DNA of 64,000 nt from Sulfitobacter maritimus (GCF_013346665.1 NZ_JABVBB010000018.1:1-64000); one strand, 5' to 3'; positions 9,927-19,650 are shown, counted from the stretch's first letter. Made by a program: numbers and translations. Notes: generated by a model from the letters alone, not told the origin.

Positions 9927-10958
9927 TCACCCGCCGCAGGTTTCACAGCCCTTCCGACGGGTAATCGTGATCTGCCGGTTCTCGCCGTAAAGCCCGTCAT
10001 AGATCATCATCTGCCCACGCAGCACACTGCCCGCGCCAGTGATGAGCTTGACCGCCTCCAGCGCCATCATCGTGCCAATCACACCGGGCAGTGGGCCGAT
10101 CACCCCCGCCTCCGCACAGGATGGCGCAAGCCCTGCAGCCGCCGCTTCGGGAAAGACGCAACGATAGCAGGGCGCGCCGCGGGCGGGATCAAAAACGCTC
10201 AACTGCCCTTCCCATTGGCTCAGCGCACCTGAGATAAGCGGCACACCCGCCGCGACACAGGCCGCGTTGACCCGGTAGCGCGTGTCCGAGTTGTCGGTCC
10301 CATCCAGCACGAGGTCATAGTCAGCGATCAGGGCTTCTGCGATGTCGTCCGACAGGCGGCGGTGATAGGGGCGCACGGTGATATGGGGGTTCTGAGCCAG
10401 CATTTCGGCTTGGGCTGAGAACACCTTGGGCATGCCGATAGAGGCGTCTTTGTGGATCACCTGCCGTTGCAGATTGGCGTTCTCGACCGTGTCATCATCG
10501 ATCACCCCAATGGTGCCGACCCCTGCCGCCGCGAGATATTGCAGCGCAGGCGCACCAAGACCGCCTGCGCCCACAACCAGCACCTTGGCATTTTTCAGCG
10601 CCTTCTGCCCTGCCCCGCCGACTTCGCGCAGGACGATGTGGCGGGCGTAGCGGTTCAATTCGCTGTCGCTGAAGCTGCCCGAACTTGGCGGAGCGTCCAC
10701 CGGTGTGGCCCGTGCTCGCAGGGTGGACAGGCCCAAACGGTAAAGCGCCACCAGCGCGGCAAAGCCCGCCAGCAACAGCCAAGGTGCCGCGCTGCCGCCG
10801 GTGCCAAGGCGCATGGGATGGTCTGCCGGGAAGACCAGATGCAAGGCGATTAGGGCCACGAACATCACCGCGAGCATCCCTGCCCGCAGGCCGCGTGGCA
10901 TGCCCAAAAGGCCACCGCCGAACCAAATGGCCAAGGCGATCAGCAGCACCAGCGCCAT
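9927..10958 (-). CDS. Membrane-anchored MoeB/ThiF-family adenylyltransferase
   Basis: The protein has 343 residues and two parts. Residues 1 to about 80 hold two or three hydrophobic segments, predicted membrane helices. Residues from about 100 form an E1-like adenylyltransferase with the nucleotide motif VVGAGGLGAPALQ, the conserved DDDTVENANLQRQ segment and catalytic-loop features. Two zinc CxxC pairs are present, CYRC and CETC near the C-terminus. MoeB and ThiF activate the C-terminus of MoaD or ThiS for sulfur transfer. There is no rhodanese domain. The ATG shares one base with the dut stop. The membrane extension is not part of classical MoeB. Confidence 0.85.
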   Translation of the reverse strand: MALVLLIALAIWFGGGLLGMPRGLRAGMLAVMFVALIALHLVFPADHPMRLGTGGSAAPWLLLAGFAALVALYRLGLSTLRARATPVDAPPSSGSFSDSELNRYARHIVLREVGGAGQKALKNAKVLVVGAGGLGAPALQYLAAAGVGTIGVIDDDTVENANLQRQVIHKDASIGMPKVFSAQAEMLAQNPHITVRPYHRRLSDDIAEALIADYDLVLDGTDNSDTRYRVNAACVAAGVPLISGALSQWEGQLSVFDPARGAPCYRCVFPEAAAAGLAPSCAEAGVIGPLPGVIGTMMALEAVKLITGAGSVLRGQMMIYDGLYGENRQITITRRKGCETCGG

Positions 10959-11410
10959 CAGGCGGCCCCTGTCGAACCAAACCCGCCTGCACCGCGCGTC
11001 GTCTCATCCATTTGCTCAACCAGATCAAAGCCCGTCTGCACCACAGGCGCCACGACCATCTGCGCGATGCGCATCCCATGCGTCACCGTAAAATTCTCAT
11101 CACCCATATTCCCAAGGATCACCCCAACCACGCCACGATAGTCACTGTCGATCGTGCCGGGACTATTGATTACGGTAATACCATTCTTGAGCGCCAACCC
11201 GGAGCGCGGGCGGACCTGAACCTCGAACCCCTGTGGGATCGCCATATGCAGCCCAGTCGAAATAAGCGCGCGCGCACCGGGGGCCAAGGTGATCGCGCCA
11301 CCGGGCAGGTTCGCGCGCAGGTCGGCCCCGGCGGCGCCAGTGCTTTCATAGGCGGGCAGCGGCAGGGTCTTGTCCGCGCCTTCGGCCCAGCGGAGTTTGA
11401 TTGTGGTCAT
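10958..11410 (-). CDS. dut: dUTP diphosphatase
   Basis: This 150-residue trimeric dUTPase hydrolyses dUTP to dUMP and PPi, which keeps uracil out of DNA and feeds dTMP synthesis. The five family motifs are present in order: [28 protein letters not shown], and the P-loop-like C-terminal [14 protein letters not shown] lies 5 bases before the ATG. It starts 9 bases after the coaBC stop, in the rpoH-coaBC-dut-moeB-like minus-strand run. Confidence 0.97.
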   Translation of the reverse strand: MTTIKLRWAEGADKTLPLPAYESTGAAGADLRANLPGGAITLAPGARALISTGLHMAIPQGFEVQVRPRSGLALKNGITVINSPGTIDSDYRGVVGVILGNMGDENFTVTHGMRIAQMVVAPVVQTGFDLVEQMDETTRGAGGFGSTGAA

Positions 11411-11419
11411 GACGTTCCT

Positions 11420-12613
11420 TCAGGCCAGTTCTGCGGCAATACGTTGGGCGAGCTGCTGGGCAACTGCATCTTTGCCCATGCGCGGCCACTCCTCTGCACC
11501 CGCGTCGGTAATCAATGTCACAGCGTTTTCACTGCCCCCCATGATCCCAGTGCTGGGCGAGACATCATTGGCCACGATCCAGTCACAGCCCTTGCGCAGC
11601 CGTTTCGATGTGGCGTTGGCCAGCACATCGTCGGTCTCGGCGGCGAACCCCACGACCAGCGGCGGGCGGTCTGTGCTGCGCTGGCTGATGGTTTTGAGGA
11701 TGTCGGGGTTCTCGGCAAAGGAAAGCGTGGGCAGGCCATCTTTGGATTTCTTAAGCTTACGACCGCTCGCCCCCTCGACCCGCCAATCAGCCACAGCAGC
11801 AGCGAAAACGCCGGCGTCGGCGGGCAAGGCAGCCTCGACCGCCTTCAACATCTCTTGCGCTGTCTGGACCGACACGACCTGCACGCCCTCGGGCGCAGGC
11901 ACCTCTGCCGGACCGGTGACAAAGACAACCTCGGCCCCCAGTGCTGCAAGCGCGCGTGCAATGGCCGTCCCCTGCGCACCGGATGAGCGGTTGGCGATAT
12001 AGCGCACCGGGTCGATGGGCTCATGCGTAGGCCCCGACGTCACGACGACGCGCTTGCCCTTTAGCGGACCATCGCCAAGACGCGCTTCGATGGCGGCGAC
12101 GATCTCCAGCGGTTCTGCCATGCGTCCGGGGCCATATTCACCGCAGGCCATGTCGCCGTCATTCGGGCCAATCATGCCGATACCGTCACTGCGCAGCGTG
12201 GCAATATTGCGCTGTGTCGCGGGGTGCGTCCACATGCGGACATTCATTGCGGGGGCCAACAGCACCGGCGTGTCAGTGGCCAACAGCAACGTTGAGGCCA
12301 GATCATTCGCTGTGCCTTGGGCCATTTTCGCCATCAAATCCGCCGTCGCAGGTGCCACGACCAACAGATCCGCCGCGCGGCTCAGTTGGATATGGCCCAT
12401 CTCAGCCTCATCCCCCAGATCAAAGAGATCGCGAAAGACCTTTACGCCCGTCAGTGCGGAAACCGAAAGCGGTGCGACAAACTCTTCGCCAGACCGAGTC
12501 AACACCGGCGTCACCCGCGCCCCACGTTCGCGCAGGCGGCGGATCAGGTCGAGCGACTTATAGGCAGCAATGCCCCCCCCGATGATCAACAGAATATGTT
12601 TGCCCGACAGCAT
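11420..12613 (-). CDS. coaBC: Bifunctional phosphopantothenoylcysteine decarboxylase / phosphopantothenate-cysteine ligase
   Basis: This 397-residue fusion catalyses two consecutive steps of coenzyme A synthesis. The N-terminal flavoprotein CoaC domain (about 1-185) has the GGIAAYKSLDLIRRL start, the PAMNVRMW motif and the ACGEYGPGRMAEP substrate clamp. The C-terminal CoaB ligase domain (about 190-397) begins with VVVTSGPTHEPIDPVR and includes the ANDVSPSTGIMGG region. Its pairing with dut is common in Gram-negative bacteria. A small hairpin separates it from rpoH upstream. Confidence 0.97.
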   Translation of the reverse strand: MLSGKHILLIIGGGIAAYKSLDLIRRLRERGARVTPVLTRSGEEFVAPLSVSALTGVKVFRDLFDLGDEAEMGHIQLSRAADLLVVAPATADLMAKMAQGTANDLASTLLLATDTPVLLAPAMNVRMWTHPATQRNIATLRSDGIGMIGPNDGDMACGEYGPGRMAEPLEIVAAIEARLGDGPLKGKRVVVTSGPTHEPIDPVRYIANRSSGAQGTAIARALAALGAEVVFVTGPAEVPAPEGVQVVSVQTAQEMLKAVEAALPADAGVFAAAVADWRVEGASGRKLKKSKDGLPTLSFAENPDILKTISQRSTDRPPLVVGFAAETDDVLANATSKRLRKGCDWIVANDVSPSTGIMGGSENAVTLITDAGAEEWPRMGKDAVAQQLAQRIAAELA

Positions 12614-12668
12614 AAAGGCCCCCCGATTTCATTCGGGAGACCTTAATCCGGGGATCACAATTCTGCCA

Positions 12669-12687
12669 GCCCCCAGCGAGTGGGGGC
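12669..12687 (-). terminator. Hairpin between rpoH and coaBC
   Basis: The inverted repeat GCCCCCA / TGGGGGC with a GCGAG loop lies a few bases after the rpoH stop on the minus strand. There is no clear T run after it, so it may reduce read-through into coaBC or protect the rpoH mRNA rather than terminate fully. Confidence 0.35.
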
Positions 12688-12694
12688 GCCTCAG

Positions 12695-13573
12695 TCATGC
12701 CAAGAAAGCAAAGACTTCACGCGATTGCATTTCGAGCGACTTGCGCATTTTGCCGAACGCTGCCGCTTCCAGCTGACGCACCCGCTCTTTGCTGAGGCTC
12801 AACTCATCGCCAAGGCTCTCCAAAGTGCGCGAAGGATCACGCAGTTTGCGCTCACGAACGATGAACTGTTCACGCTCCGACAGCCCCTGCATCGCGGTCA
12901 GCAGCCAGTTGCGCAATTGTGCCGTGTCATGCTCTTCCTCAACACGTTCCGCAGCCTGCGCGCTTTCGTCAGCCAACGCTTCGATCCACTCACGGCCCTC
13001 ATCTTCGGCGGACTGCGTGGCGTTCAGCGAATAGTCCGATCCGGACAGACGCCCCTCCATCATCTCCACATCATGCAGCGGCACACCGATTTCGGTCGAG
13101 ATCATCTGGCGTAGCTGATGTTTGTCGAGGGTCTGGCCCATCGCCGAGGCTTCGCGCTCCAGCCGAGCCTGCACACGACGCATATTGAAAAACAGGGATT
13201 TTTGCGAGGAGGTCGATCCGGTCCGTACCATCGACCAGTTGCGCATGACATGGTCTTGGATGCTCGCCTTGATCCACCAAACGGCATAGGTCGAGAAGCG
13301 CACGCCTCGGTCGGGGTCGAACTTATCCGCCGCCTTCATCAAACCCAGACCCGCTTCTTGGATCAGATCGTTCATGGGGGCGCCGTAGCGCTTGAATTTA
13401 CCCGCCATGGAAATCGCCAAACGCATGTAAGCGGTGATCAGACGGTGCAGCGCTGCCTCGTCTCGCTGGTCGCGCCAAGCATAGGCCAGTTCAAGTTCGG
13501 TATCGGCGTCGAGCAACTCGGCCTTCATAGCGGTGCGGGTGAGTGAAAATTCGCGTGCGGTTTGCAATGACAT
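12695..13573 (-). CDS. rpoH: RNA polymerase heat-shock sigma factor RpoH (sigma-32 family)
   Basis: This 292-residue sigma-70 family factor lacks region 1.1. Region 2 is clear (LIQEAGLGLMKAADKFDPDRGVRFSTYAVWWIKASI), with the RpoH-box-like QKSLFFNMRR after it. Region 4 ends in the helix-turn-helix LGDELSLSKERVRQLEAAAF. It directs RNA polymerase to heat-shock and, in Rhodobacterales, oxidative-stress promoters. Many members of the order carry two paralogues (RpoHI and RpoHII), and which one this is cannot be settled by eye. AAGGGGG lies 9 bases before the ATG. It is divergent from cobU with a gap of about 95 bases. Confidence 0.95.
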   Translation of the reverse strand: MSLQTAREFSLTRTAMKAELLDADTELELAYAWRDQRDEAALHRLITAYMRLAISMAGKFKRYGAPMNDLIQEAGLGLMKAADKFDPDRGVRFSTYAVWWIKASIQDHVMRNWSMVRTGSTSSQKSLFFNMRRVQARLEREASAMGQTLDKHQLRQMISTEIGVPLHDVEMMEGRLSGSDYSLNATQSAEDEGREWIEALADESAQAAERVEEEHDTAQLRNWLLTAMQGLSEREQFIVRERKLRDPSRTLESLGDELSLSKERVRQLEAAAFGKMRKSLEMQSREVFAFLA

Positions 13574-13669
13574 AATGGATATCCCCCTTAAAGCGTGGCT
13601 TGGCTTGTGATGCGCCGTTGAGAGAGATACGCAGAGCTATGCCATTTGGTTCAAATATTTGATGAGAAG

Positions 13670-14191
13670 ATGTTGCCAAGAAATACCTTCGCTCTAGGCG
13701 GTGCGGCGTCAGGAAAGTCCCAATGGGCCGAGGAGTTGGCAAATTCTTCAGGTCTTAAAAGGACTTACCTTGCCACTGGGCGCATCTGGGACGCCGAAGT
13801 TCAAGAACGCGTGAACATACACCGGGCGCGGCGTGATGCGGGGTGGCAGACAGTTGAATGCCCGCTTGACCTGTCAGAACCGTTGTCCAACCTCACCATG
13901 GGCGAGATTGCGCTGATCGATTGCGCGACCATGTGGTTGAGCAATCACCTGCTGGAAGGCAGTGACCTTAAACAAGCGCAAAACGACCTGCTGCAGGCGT
14001 TGCGCGGCTGCGCGGCACCGTGGATCATTGTGTCAAACGAGGTGGGACAGGGGATCGTCCCCGACAACGCATTGGCACGGCAGTTCCGCGAAGCGCAGGG
14101 GCGGCTCAACATCGCGCTCGCCGCCGAAGCCGACACCGTGGTTCAGGTGATCGCAGGTTTGCCACAGGTGCTGAAAGGCCAGTTGGAATGA
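13670..14191 (+). CDS. cobU: Adenosylcobinamide kinase / adenosylcobinamide-phosphate guanylyltransferase
   Basis: This bifunctional cobalamin-assembly enzyme of 173 residues phosphorylates adenosylcobinamide and transfers GMP to give adenosylcobinamide-GDP. The P-loop GGAASGKSQ starts near residue 10. The likely guanylylated histidine is His51 in the HRARRDAGW motif, equivalent to the family HRxRR. The ATG at 13670 fits the family N-terminus best; an in-frame TTG at 13646 would add eight residues, and neither has a strong ribosome-binding site. It overlaps the next gene by 4 bases. Confidence 0.93.
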   Translation: MLPRNTFALGGAASGKSQWAEELANSSGLKRTYLATGRIWDAEVQERVNIHRARRDAGWQTVECPLDLSEPLSNLTMGEIALIDCATMWLSNHLLEGSDLKQAQNDLLQALRGCAAPWIIVSNEVGQGIVPDNALARQFREAQGRLNIALAAEADTVVQVIAGLPQVLKGQLE

Positions 14192-14769
14192 CGGTCTGGC
14201 ACTGGGTCCGTCATGGCCCGACACATGAAAAAAATTTCGTTGGCTGGCGCGATGTGCCTGCCGATCTGTCAGATGCCGCAGCCCTTGCGCGGCTGAACGC
14301 CCACCTGCCACGTGAGGCCGTGCTGCTGTCGTCTGACCTTAGCCGCGCGGTTGCGACTGCCGATGCCTTGGCGCTGCCGAGCCGCGCCCGTCTTCCGAAT
14401 GAGCACGGCCTGCGCGAGTTGCACTTTGGCGCTTGGGACGGGCTGCATTTTAAAGAGGTCGCAGCCCGCGACCCGGACTTAAGTCGCGCCTATTGGGAAA
14501 CGCCGGGCGATGTCGTTGCGCCAGAGGGCGAAAGCTGGAACCAAACCAAAGCTCGCGTTGATCGCGTGGTGGCCCGGATCAATACCGCTCATCCGCAGGC
14601 GCATGTGATCGCAGTCGCTCATTTCGGCGTAATCCTGACCCAGATCCAACAGGCGCTCGGCACCGAGCCTTTGGCGGCCATGGCCCATAAGATCGACAAT
14701 CTATCGGTGACTCACCTGAGCCATAAAGAAGGCCAATGGCAGGTCCATAAGATTAACGATGTGCTCTAA
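14188..14769 (+). CDS. cobC: Histidine phosphatase, probable alpha-ribazole phosphatase
   Basis: This 193-residue histidine phosphatase has the catalytic RHG at residues 8-10 (HWVRHGPTHEK). Further active-site features are ELHFGAWDGLHF and a second histidine in VIAVAHFGVILTQ. The superfamily is broad. The 4-base overlap with cobU makes alpha-ribazole-5'-phosphate (or adenosylcobalamin-phosphate) phosphatase, a late step of the nucleotide-loop pathway, the natural reading. Another small phosphatase role is not excluded by sequence. Confidence 0.82.
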   Translation: MTVWHWVRHGPTHEKNFVGWRDVPADLSDAAALARLNAHLPREAVLLSSDLSRAVATADALALPSRARLPNEHGLRELHFGAWDGLHFKEVAARDPDLSRAYWETPGDVVAPEGESWNQTKARVDRVVARINTAHPQAHVIAVAHFGVILTQIQQALGTEPLAAMAHKIDNLSVTHLSHKEGQWQVHKINDVL

Positions 14770-14836
14770 CCGGATTAACCATTCTTAAACACACCCTGCC
14801 TAACCCTTAATCCTGTCAGGGCAGGAGAATAGACAG

Positions 14837-16375
14837 ATGGTGTCGCGGGCCTATACGGTCGCATTTCAGGGGGTAGAGGCCCGGATGGTTGAAGTGCAAT
14901 GCGCTATGACCGCTGGTTTGCCGGGTTTTTCCATCGTCGGGCTGCCCGACAAAGCGGTTTCAGAAGCCCGCGACCGGGTCCGCACCGCACTCGGCGCGAT
15001 GGCCATTGCCCTGCCGTCCAAACGCATCACCGTGAACCTATCCCCTGCGGACCTGCCGAAAGAAGGCAGCCATTTTGACCTTCCTATCGCCCTGGCGCTC
15101 TTGTCGGCGCTGGACATTCTGCCGGATGATATAACACAGAACGTCGTCGCTCTGGGCGAGTTGTCTCTCGACGGCACGTTAGTCCCGGTGGTCGGCGCCC
15201 TGCCCGCCGCCATGGCAGCCGCCGCCCACGACCGCAGCCTGCTCTGCCCTGCCGCCTCGGGGGCGGAGGCCGCATGGGTTGGTGCCGCGCAGGTCATCGC
15301 CGCGACATCCCTCAGCGATGTGGTGCGCCATTATACTGGACAGGTGCCAATCACCCCCGCCGAACCGGGTGAAGTGCCGCTTTCCACAGCCACCCGCGAC
15401 CTGCGGGATGTGAAAGGTCAGGAACGCGCCAAACGCGCTTTGGAAATCGCTGCGGCAGGGCGTCATCACCTAATGATGGTGGGCACGCCGGGCTCGGGCA
15501 AATCCATGCTCGCTGCCTGTCTGCCGAGCATCCTGCCGCCCCTTACCGCCATCGAAGCGCTTGAAACGTCGATGATCCATTCGCTCGCGGGGCTGCTCGA
15601 CGAAGGCGGCATCTCTCGCAGCCGGCCTTTTCGCGAGCCGCACCATACCGCCTCCATGGCCGCGATCATCGGCGGCGGGCGGCGGGCCCGGCCCGGCGAA
15701 GTCTCCCTTGCCCATAACGGTGTCCTGTTCATGGACGAGTTTCCCGAATTCTCGCGCACCGTGCTCGAAACGCTACGCCAACCTATCGAGACCGGCGAGG
15801 TGATGATCGCCCGCGCCAAAGCCCATGTGAAATACCCCTGCAAATTCATGCTGGTCGCCGCCGCGAACCCCTGCAAATGTGGGTATCTGCCCGACCCCGC
15901 CCGCGCTTGTTCCCGCGTACCGGCTTGCGGCGAAGACTACTTGGGGCGCATTTCTGGCCCGCTGATGGATCGTTTTGACCTGCGTGTCGACGTGCCGCCT
16001 GTCAGCTATACAGACCTGAACTTGCCGCCGAGCGCCGAAGGCTCAGCAAATGTCGGCGCCCGCGTTCGCGCCGCACGTGACCGACAAACCGCTCGTTTTG
16101 CCGATCATCCGGGGATGTCCGCCAATGCCGATGCCATGGGCGATATGCTCGAAGCGATTGCCAGCCCCGACAGTGATGCCCGCGCATTGCTGGTCCGCGC
16201 AGCAGATCGCTTTGCGCTATCGGCACGGGGCTATCACCGTGTGATGCGGGTCGCCCGCACAATCGCTGATCTAGAGGGCGCCACCCATGTTGGTCGTGCC
16301 CATATGGCGGAGGCGATTAGTTTTCGACTTCCCGACCCAGCCTCTCGCTGCCTGCCGCAAGCGGCAAAGCCTTGA
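14837..16375 (+). CDS. comM: YifB/ComM family Mg-chelatase-like AAA+ ATPase
   Basis: This 512-residue protein has an N-terminal ChlI-like/Lon-S5-fold domain (about 1-160), an AAA+ ATPase core with Walker A GTPGSGKS near residue 217, Walker B VLFMDEFPEF near 297, and a C-terminal Mg-chelatase subdomain. ComM is a hexameric helicase promoting branch migration during natural transformation; other YifB members are less studied. GCAGGAG lies about 10 bases before the ATG. Its 3' end overlaps the convergent hydrolase by 59 bases. Confidence 0.93.
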   Translation: MVSRAYTVAFQGVEARMVEVQCAMTAGLPGFSIVGLPDKAVSEARDRVRTALGAMAIALPSKRITVNLSPADLPKEGSHFDLPIALALLSALDILPDDITQNVVALGELSLDGTLVPVVGALPAAMAAAAHDRSLLCPAASGAEAAWVGAAQVIAATSLSDVVRHYTGQVPITPAEPGEVPLSTATRDLRDVKGQERAKRALEIAAAGRHHLMMVGTPGSGKSMLAACLPSILPPLTAIEALETSMIHSLAGLLDEGGISRSRPFREPHHTASMAAIIGGGRRARPGEVSLAHNGVLFMDEFPEFSRTVLETLRQPIETGEVMIARAKAHVKYPCKFMLVAAANPCKCGYLPDPARACSRVPACGEDYLGRISGPLMDRFDLRVDVPPVSYTDLNLPPSAEGSANVGARVRAARDRQTARFADHPGMSANADAMGDMLEAIASPDSDARALLVRAADRFALSARGYHRVMRVARTIADLEGATHVGRAHMAEAISFRLPDPASRCLPQAAKP

Positions 16376-17252
16376 TCCAATCCGCAAGCGCTTCAATCGT
16401 CGCTTGCGCCTCTGGCAAATGGTTTTGAAAGAGCGGCCAAACATGGGCCAGATCATGCTCTTCGCGAAAGGTCACCTGCACATTGGCAGCCTCTAAACGT
16501 GCAACCAAACGGCGGCTGTCGTCGCGCAAAATCTCGGTATCGCTGGCACAAAGCCAGACCGGTGGCGCGCCCTGAAAATCTGCGTACAACGGGCTGATTT
16601 TCGGATCGCTGGGGTTAAACCCTGCGAGATACAACTGCACCATTTCGCTCGCCCGCTGAACCGGCAAGAGCACATCGCGCCCCGCATTCTCGCGAAAACT
16701 TCGCCCCGAAAAGGTCAGATCCAATAAAGGCGAAAGCCCAAACACACCTGCCGGCAAAGCGCGGCCCTCTGCACAAAGCTCTGCCAACAGAGCGAACACC
16801 AAAGCCCCACCGGCGCTATCGCCGCCGATCACGATATCCTGCGCCGCGATCCCCGCACGACGCAGCCCGTCCCAAGCCGCGCGCACGTCCTTCGCCGGCG
16901 CAGGGAACCGCGCTTCTGGAACTCGCGCATAGGTTGGCAAAACTGCTCGGGCTTTGCAACGCGAGGCCAGCCGCGCCAACATGGCCTGATGCGTCTGCGG
17001 GCTGCCAAAGACAAACCCCCCGCCGTGAATATAAAGGATGACCCGCGCCCCCGCCTGCGACGGGACAAGCCACAAGGCGCGCGGACCATCCGGCACCTCT
17101 TGCCAATTCGCATCTACGTCGCGGGGGCCGCGAAAAAACAGGCGGGCCTGTATTTCTAGAACCCGACGCAACATCTGCGGTGATCCGCGCGACAACAAGG
17201 GTTTCTCAGTCCAGCGCAGACAGCGGTTCAGCAGATGACGCCGAAGGCTCAC
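16317..17252 (-). CDS. Alpha/beta hydrolase of the hormone-sensitive-lipase (HGGG) family
   Basis: This 311-residue esterase-like protein carries the oxyanion motif HGGGF near residue 75 and the nucleophile elbow GDSAGG near 144. The acid region [10 protein letters not shown] is near 246 and the histidine motif HDLAHVWP near 275, so the Ser-Asp-His triad looks complete. Substrates of this family are short-chain acyl esters and similar compounds. It starts with GTG, overlapping the gshB stop by 4 bases (GTGA), and runs 59 bases into the convergent comM gene. Confidence 0.88.
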   Translation of the reverse strand: MSLRRHLLNRCLRWTEKPLLSRGSPQMLRRVLEIQARLFFRGPRDVDANWQEVPDGPRALWLVPSQAGARVILYIHGGGFVFGSPQTHQAMLARLASRCKARAVLPTYARVPEARFPAPAKDVRAAWDGLRRAGIAAQDIVIGGDSAGGALVFALLAELCAEGRALPAGVFGLSPLLDLTFSGRSFRENAGRDVLLPVQRASEMVQLYLAGFNPSDPKISPLYADFQGAPPVWLCASDTEILRDDSRRLVARLEAANVQVTFREEHDLAHVWPLFQNHLPEAQATIEALADWIKALPLAAGSERLGREVEN

Positions 17253-18184
17253 CCGCGCCGCGCCTCAATCGCCTCCCAGATCTTGCCGGCGATATTCACC
17301 CCGTCAAACCGCTCCAACTCCTGAATGCCAGTGGGCGATGTGACGTTGATCTCGGTCAGATAGTCGCCGATCACGTCGATGCCGACGAAAACCTGCCCCT
17401 TTTCCTTTAGCAGCGGACCGATGGTCGCGCAGATTTCCAGATCGCGCTCTGTCAGTCCGACCTTTTCAGGCCGCCCGCCGACATGCATATTCGACCGCGT
17501 CTCGCCCGCTGCTGGCACGCGGTTGATCGCCCCCACGGCTTCACCGTCGACAAGGATGACACGTTTATCACCCTGAGATACCGCAGGCAGAAACTTTTGC
17601 ACGATCAACGGCTCACGCGAGAAGTTGGTGAACAATTCATGCAGCGACGTCAAATTGCGATCATTCGTATCCAACCGAAACACGCCAGCCCCGCCATTGC
17701 CATACAGCGGTTTGAGAATCACATCGCCATGTTTGGCTTTGAATGCTTTAATTGTCGCAAGATCGCGTGCGATCGTCGTTGGCGGCGTCAATTCGGGAAA
17801 GTCGAGCACCATCAGCTTTTCGGGGAAATTGCGTACCCAAAACGGATCATTGACCACCAATGTGGTCCCTTTCAACCGATCCAGCAGATGGGTCGACGTG
17901 ATGTAGTGCATGTCAAACGGCGGATCCTGGCGCAGCCAAACCACATCGAAGCCCGCAAGATCAACCTCACGTTCCTCACCAAACTGCGCATGATCGCCCT
18001 GGACGCGCTGGACGGTAAAATCATGCCCCCGCGCCGTGATCCGTCCCTCTTGATAGGCCAGATGGTCTGGGGAGTAGAAAAACAGCGAATGCCCCCGCGC
18101 TTGAGCTTCTTCGGCAAGACGGAAACTGCTGTCCGCGATGATGTCCACGTCCCCAATCGGGTCCATCTGAAAGGCGATCTTCAT
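17249..18184 (-). CDS. gshB: Glutathione synthetase
   Basis: This 311-residue ATP-grasp ligase joins gamma-glutamylcysteine and glycine. The N-terminus [20 protein letters not shown] is typical. The ATP-grasp region includes [17 protein letters not shown] and the C-terminal [20 protein letters not shown]. The start at 18184 is supported by GGGAG 8 bases upstream; an in-frame start at 18214 is less likely. It is coupled to the downstream hydrolase by a 4-base overlap. Confidence 0.97.
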   Translation of the reverse strand: MKIAFQMDPIGDVDIIADSSFRLAEEAQARGHSLFFYSPDHLAYQEGRITARGHDFTVQRVQGDHAQFGEEREVDLAGFDVVWLRQDPPFDMHYITSTHLLDRLKGTTLVVNDPFWVRNFPEKLMVLDFPELTPPTTIARDLATIKAFKAKHGDVILKPLYGNGGAGVFRLDTNDRNLTSLHELFTNFSREPLIVQKFLPAVSQGDKRVILVDGEAVGAINRVPAAGETRSNMHVGGRPEKVGLTERDLEICATIGPLLKEKGQVFVGIDVIGDYLTEINVTSPTGIQELERFDGVNIAGKIWEAIEARRG

Positions 18185-18290
18185 TGGGGTCTCCCTGCTG
18201 CTTGCGTCGGTCACGTCCCGACCTGAACCTATGGAACAGGGTAAAAAGGACCCCTCTTAGATGGCGCAGCAGGTGGGAGGGCGCAATAGC

Positions 18291-18689
18291 TCAGCAAAGA
18301 CCAAAAGCATTTTCAATGATTTCAGTTGCTCCCTGTCCGTTAACAAGGGCCACATCAAAACGCACTTCCGTCAGACTGCCAGCAGGCTCTCCAGCAAGGA
18401 ATTCTTCGGCGGATTTGTAGATACGTTGCATCTGTCGCTTTGACAGGCTTTCTGCAGCGCGGGCGAAATTGCGACTTTGTTTCACTTCGACAAAGATCAA
18501 GGCAGCGCCGTCCCGCACGATCAAATCTATCTCCCCCGCGCGCCCACGCCAACGCTGCCGCGCAACCGCAAACCCCCGTCGCTCATAGTCTTGAGCAATA
18601 CGCTGTTCGGCGGCCAATCCTGCGTGATAAGCATTCAACCCTCGCTGACGCTTTGCAGCCGAGCGCAGGGGCGCATCTCTTACCATCAT
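18291..18689 (-). CDS. YraN family (UPF0102) nuclease-like protein
   Basis: This protein of 132 residues has a restriction-endonuclease-like fold signature: a Glu early in the core (GLAAEQRIAQDYERRGF), then GEIDLIVRD and FVEVKQ, matching the D-(E)xK active site. The function of the family is not firmly established. GAGGAGG lies 8 bases before the ATG at 18689. It follows rsmI by 13 bases, the common rsmI-yraN-gshB order. Confidence 0.88.
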   Translation of the reverse strand: MMVRDAPLRSAAKRQRGLNAYHAGLAAEQRIAQDYERRGFAVARQRWRGRAGEIDLIVRDGAALIFVEVKQSRNFARAAESLSKRQMQRIYKSAEEFLAGEPAGSLTEVRFDVALVNGQGATEIIENAFGLC

Positions 18690-18702
18690 CGAAACAACCT
18701 CC

Positions 18703-19563
18703 TCAACCGTCGTTGCCGAGCGACAATGCTGCCTGATAGACCTGCCGCCGGGGCAAACCATGAGCTTTGGCCACCAGATCAACGGCATCGCGCATCGAAT
18801 GATCATGCAGCGCCCGCTTCAGGTCCGCTTCTAAGTCAACTTGCTTAACAGATTCTAAACGTCCGCGATCAATAAGCACGACAACTTCGCCTTTTGGCGC
18901 TTTGGCAAGATAGGTTTCCGCGAGGTTTTCCAATGTATCCCTTTGGATCTCCTCAAACTTTTTTGTCAACTCTCGGCACATTGCGGCCTGTCGCTGCCCC
19001 CCCAGAGCCGTGGCCGCGTCTCGCAACATCGCCCCTAGCCGCTTGGGCGATTCGTAGAAAACCAACGTGCCGGGGATATCGCGAAGCTTTTCCAGCGCAC
19101 TGAGACGGGCAGCTTTGCTATTTGGCAAAAACCCAGCAAAGAAAAATGCGTCCGTTGGCAGCCCACCCAAGGCCAAGGCGGTCAGTACCGCTGATGGCCC
19201 TGGCGCGCAGGTCATCATGACCCCCGCCTGCGCTGCTGCTCGGCTCAGTTCGAACCCCGGATCGGCGATCAACGGCATGCCCGCTTCGGATGCATAGGCG
19301 ACCGATTTTCCCTCGCCAATCGCAGCGATCAGCCGCTCCTGCACCGTTTGGCCGCTGTGATCGTGCAGAGCCAACACCTGCCGCCCGGCAAGCGGGACGC
19401 CGTGGATTTCCATCAGCCGCCTCAAGCTGCGGGTATCTTCAGCCGCCAGCACATCGGCGGAGGCCAGCACGTCCAGCGCCCGCAGTGTGATGTCACGCGC
19501 CGTGCCGATGGGGACGCCGACAAAATAAAGTCCTGGCGCTAGCTCTGTCTTTTGGAATTTCAA
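18703..19563 (-). CDS. rsmI: 16S rRNA (cytidine1402-2'-O)-methyltransferase
   Basis: The protein has 286 residues and a tetrapyrrole-methylase fold, and methylates the 2'-OH of C1402 in the ribosomal P site. The SAM-binding features LYFVGVPIGTARDITLRAL, AAEDTRSLRRLM and the SEAGMPLIADPG segment are typical. The best start is a TTG at 19563, since no ATG lies before the conserved N-terminus. It is divergent from the PBP-activator lipoprotein gene. Confidence 0.95.
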   Translation of the reverse strand: MKFQKTELAPGLYFVGVPIGTARDITLRALDVLASADVLAAEDTRSLRRLMEIHGVPLAGRQVLALHDHSGQTVQERLIAAIGEGKSVAYASEAGMPLIADPGFELSRAAAQAGVMMTCAPGPSAVLTALALGGLPTDAFFFAGFLPNSKAARLSALEKLRDIPGTLVFYESPKRLGAMLRDAATALGGQRQAAMCRELTKKFEEIQRDTLENLAETYLAKAPKGEVVVLIDRGRLESVKQVDLEADLKRALHDHSMRDAVDLVAKAHGLPRRQVYQAALSLGNDG

Positions 19564-19650
19564 CGCTGGACCCGCCTTTCGCAGTCACTATGATCGCGGC
19601 CATATTCCGGCGGCTTTTGCCGCCCTGTAACCACCGGGGAGTGAATACCG

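Noticed and set aside
13574-13669. RpoE-type promoter ahead of rpoH (TGAACC, 18 bases, TATCTC on the minus strand)
   Set aside because: The -35 is near the TGATCC expected in Rhodobacter-type RpoE promoters but the -10 does not match; too weak to list.
14794-14825. Hairpin CCCTGCC/GGGCAGG between cobC and comM
   Set aside because: The 18-base loop and location over the comM ribosome-binding site make it too weak to call a terminator or regulator.
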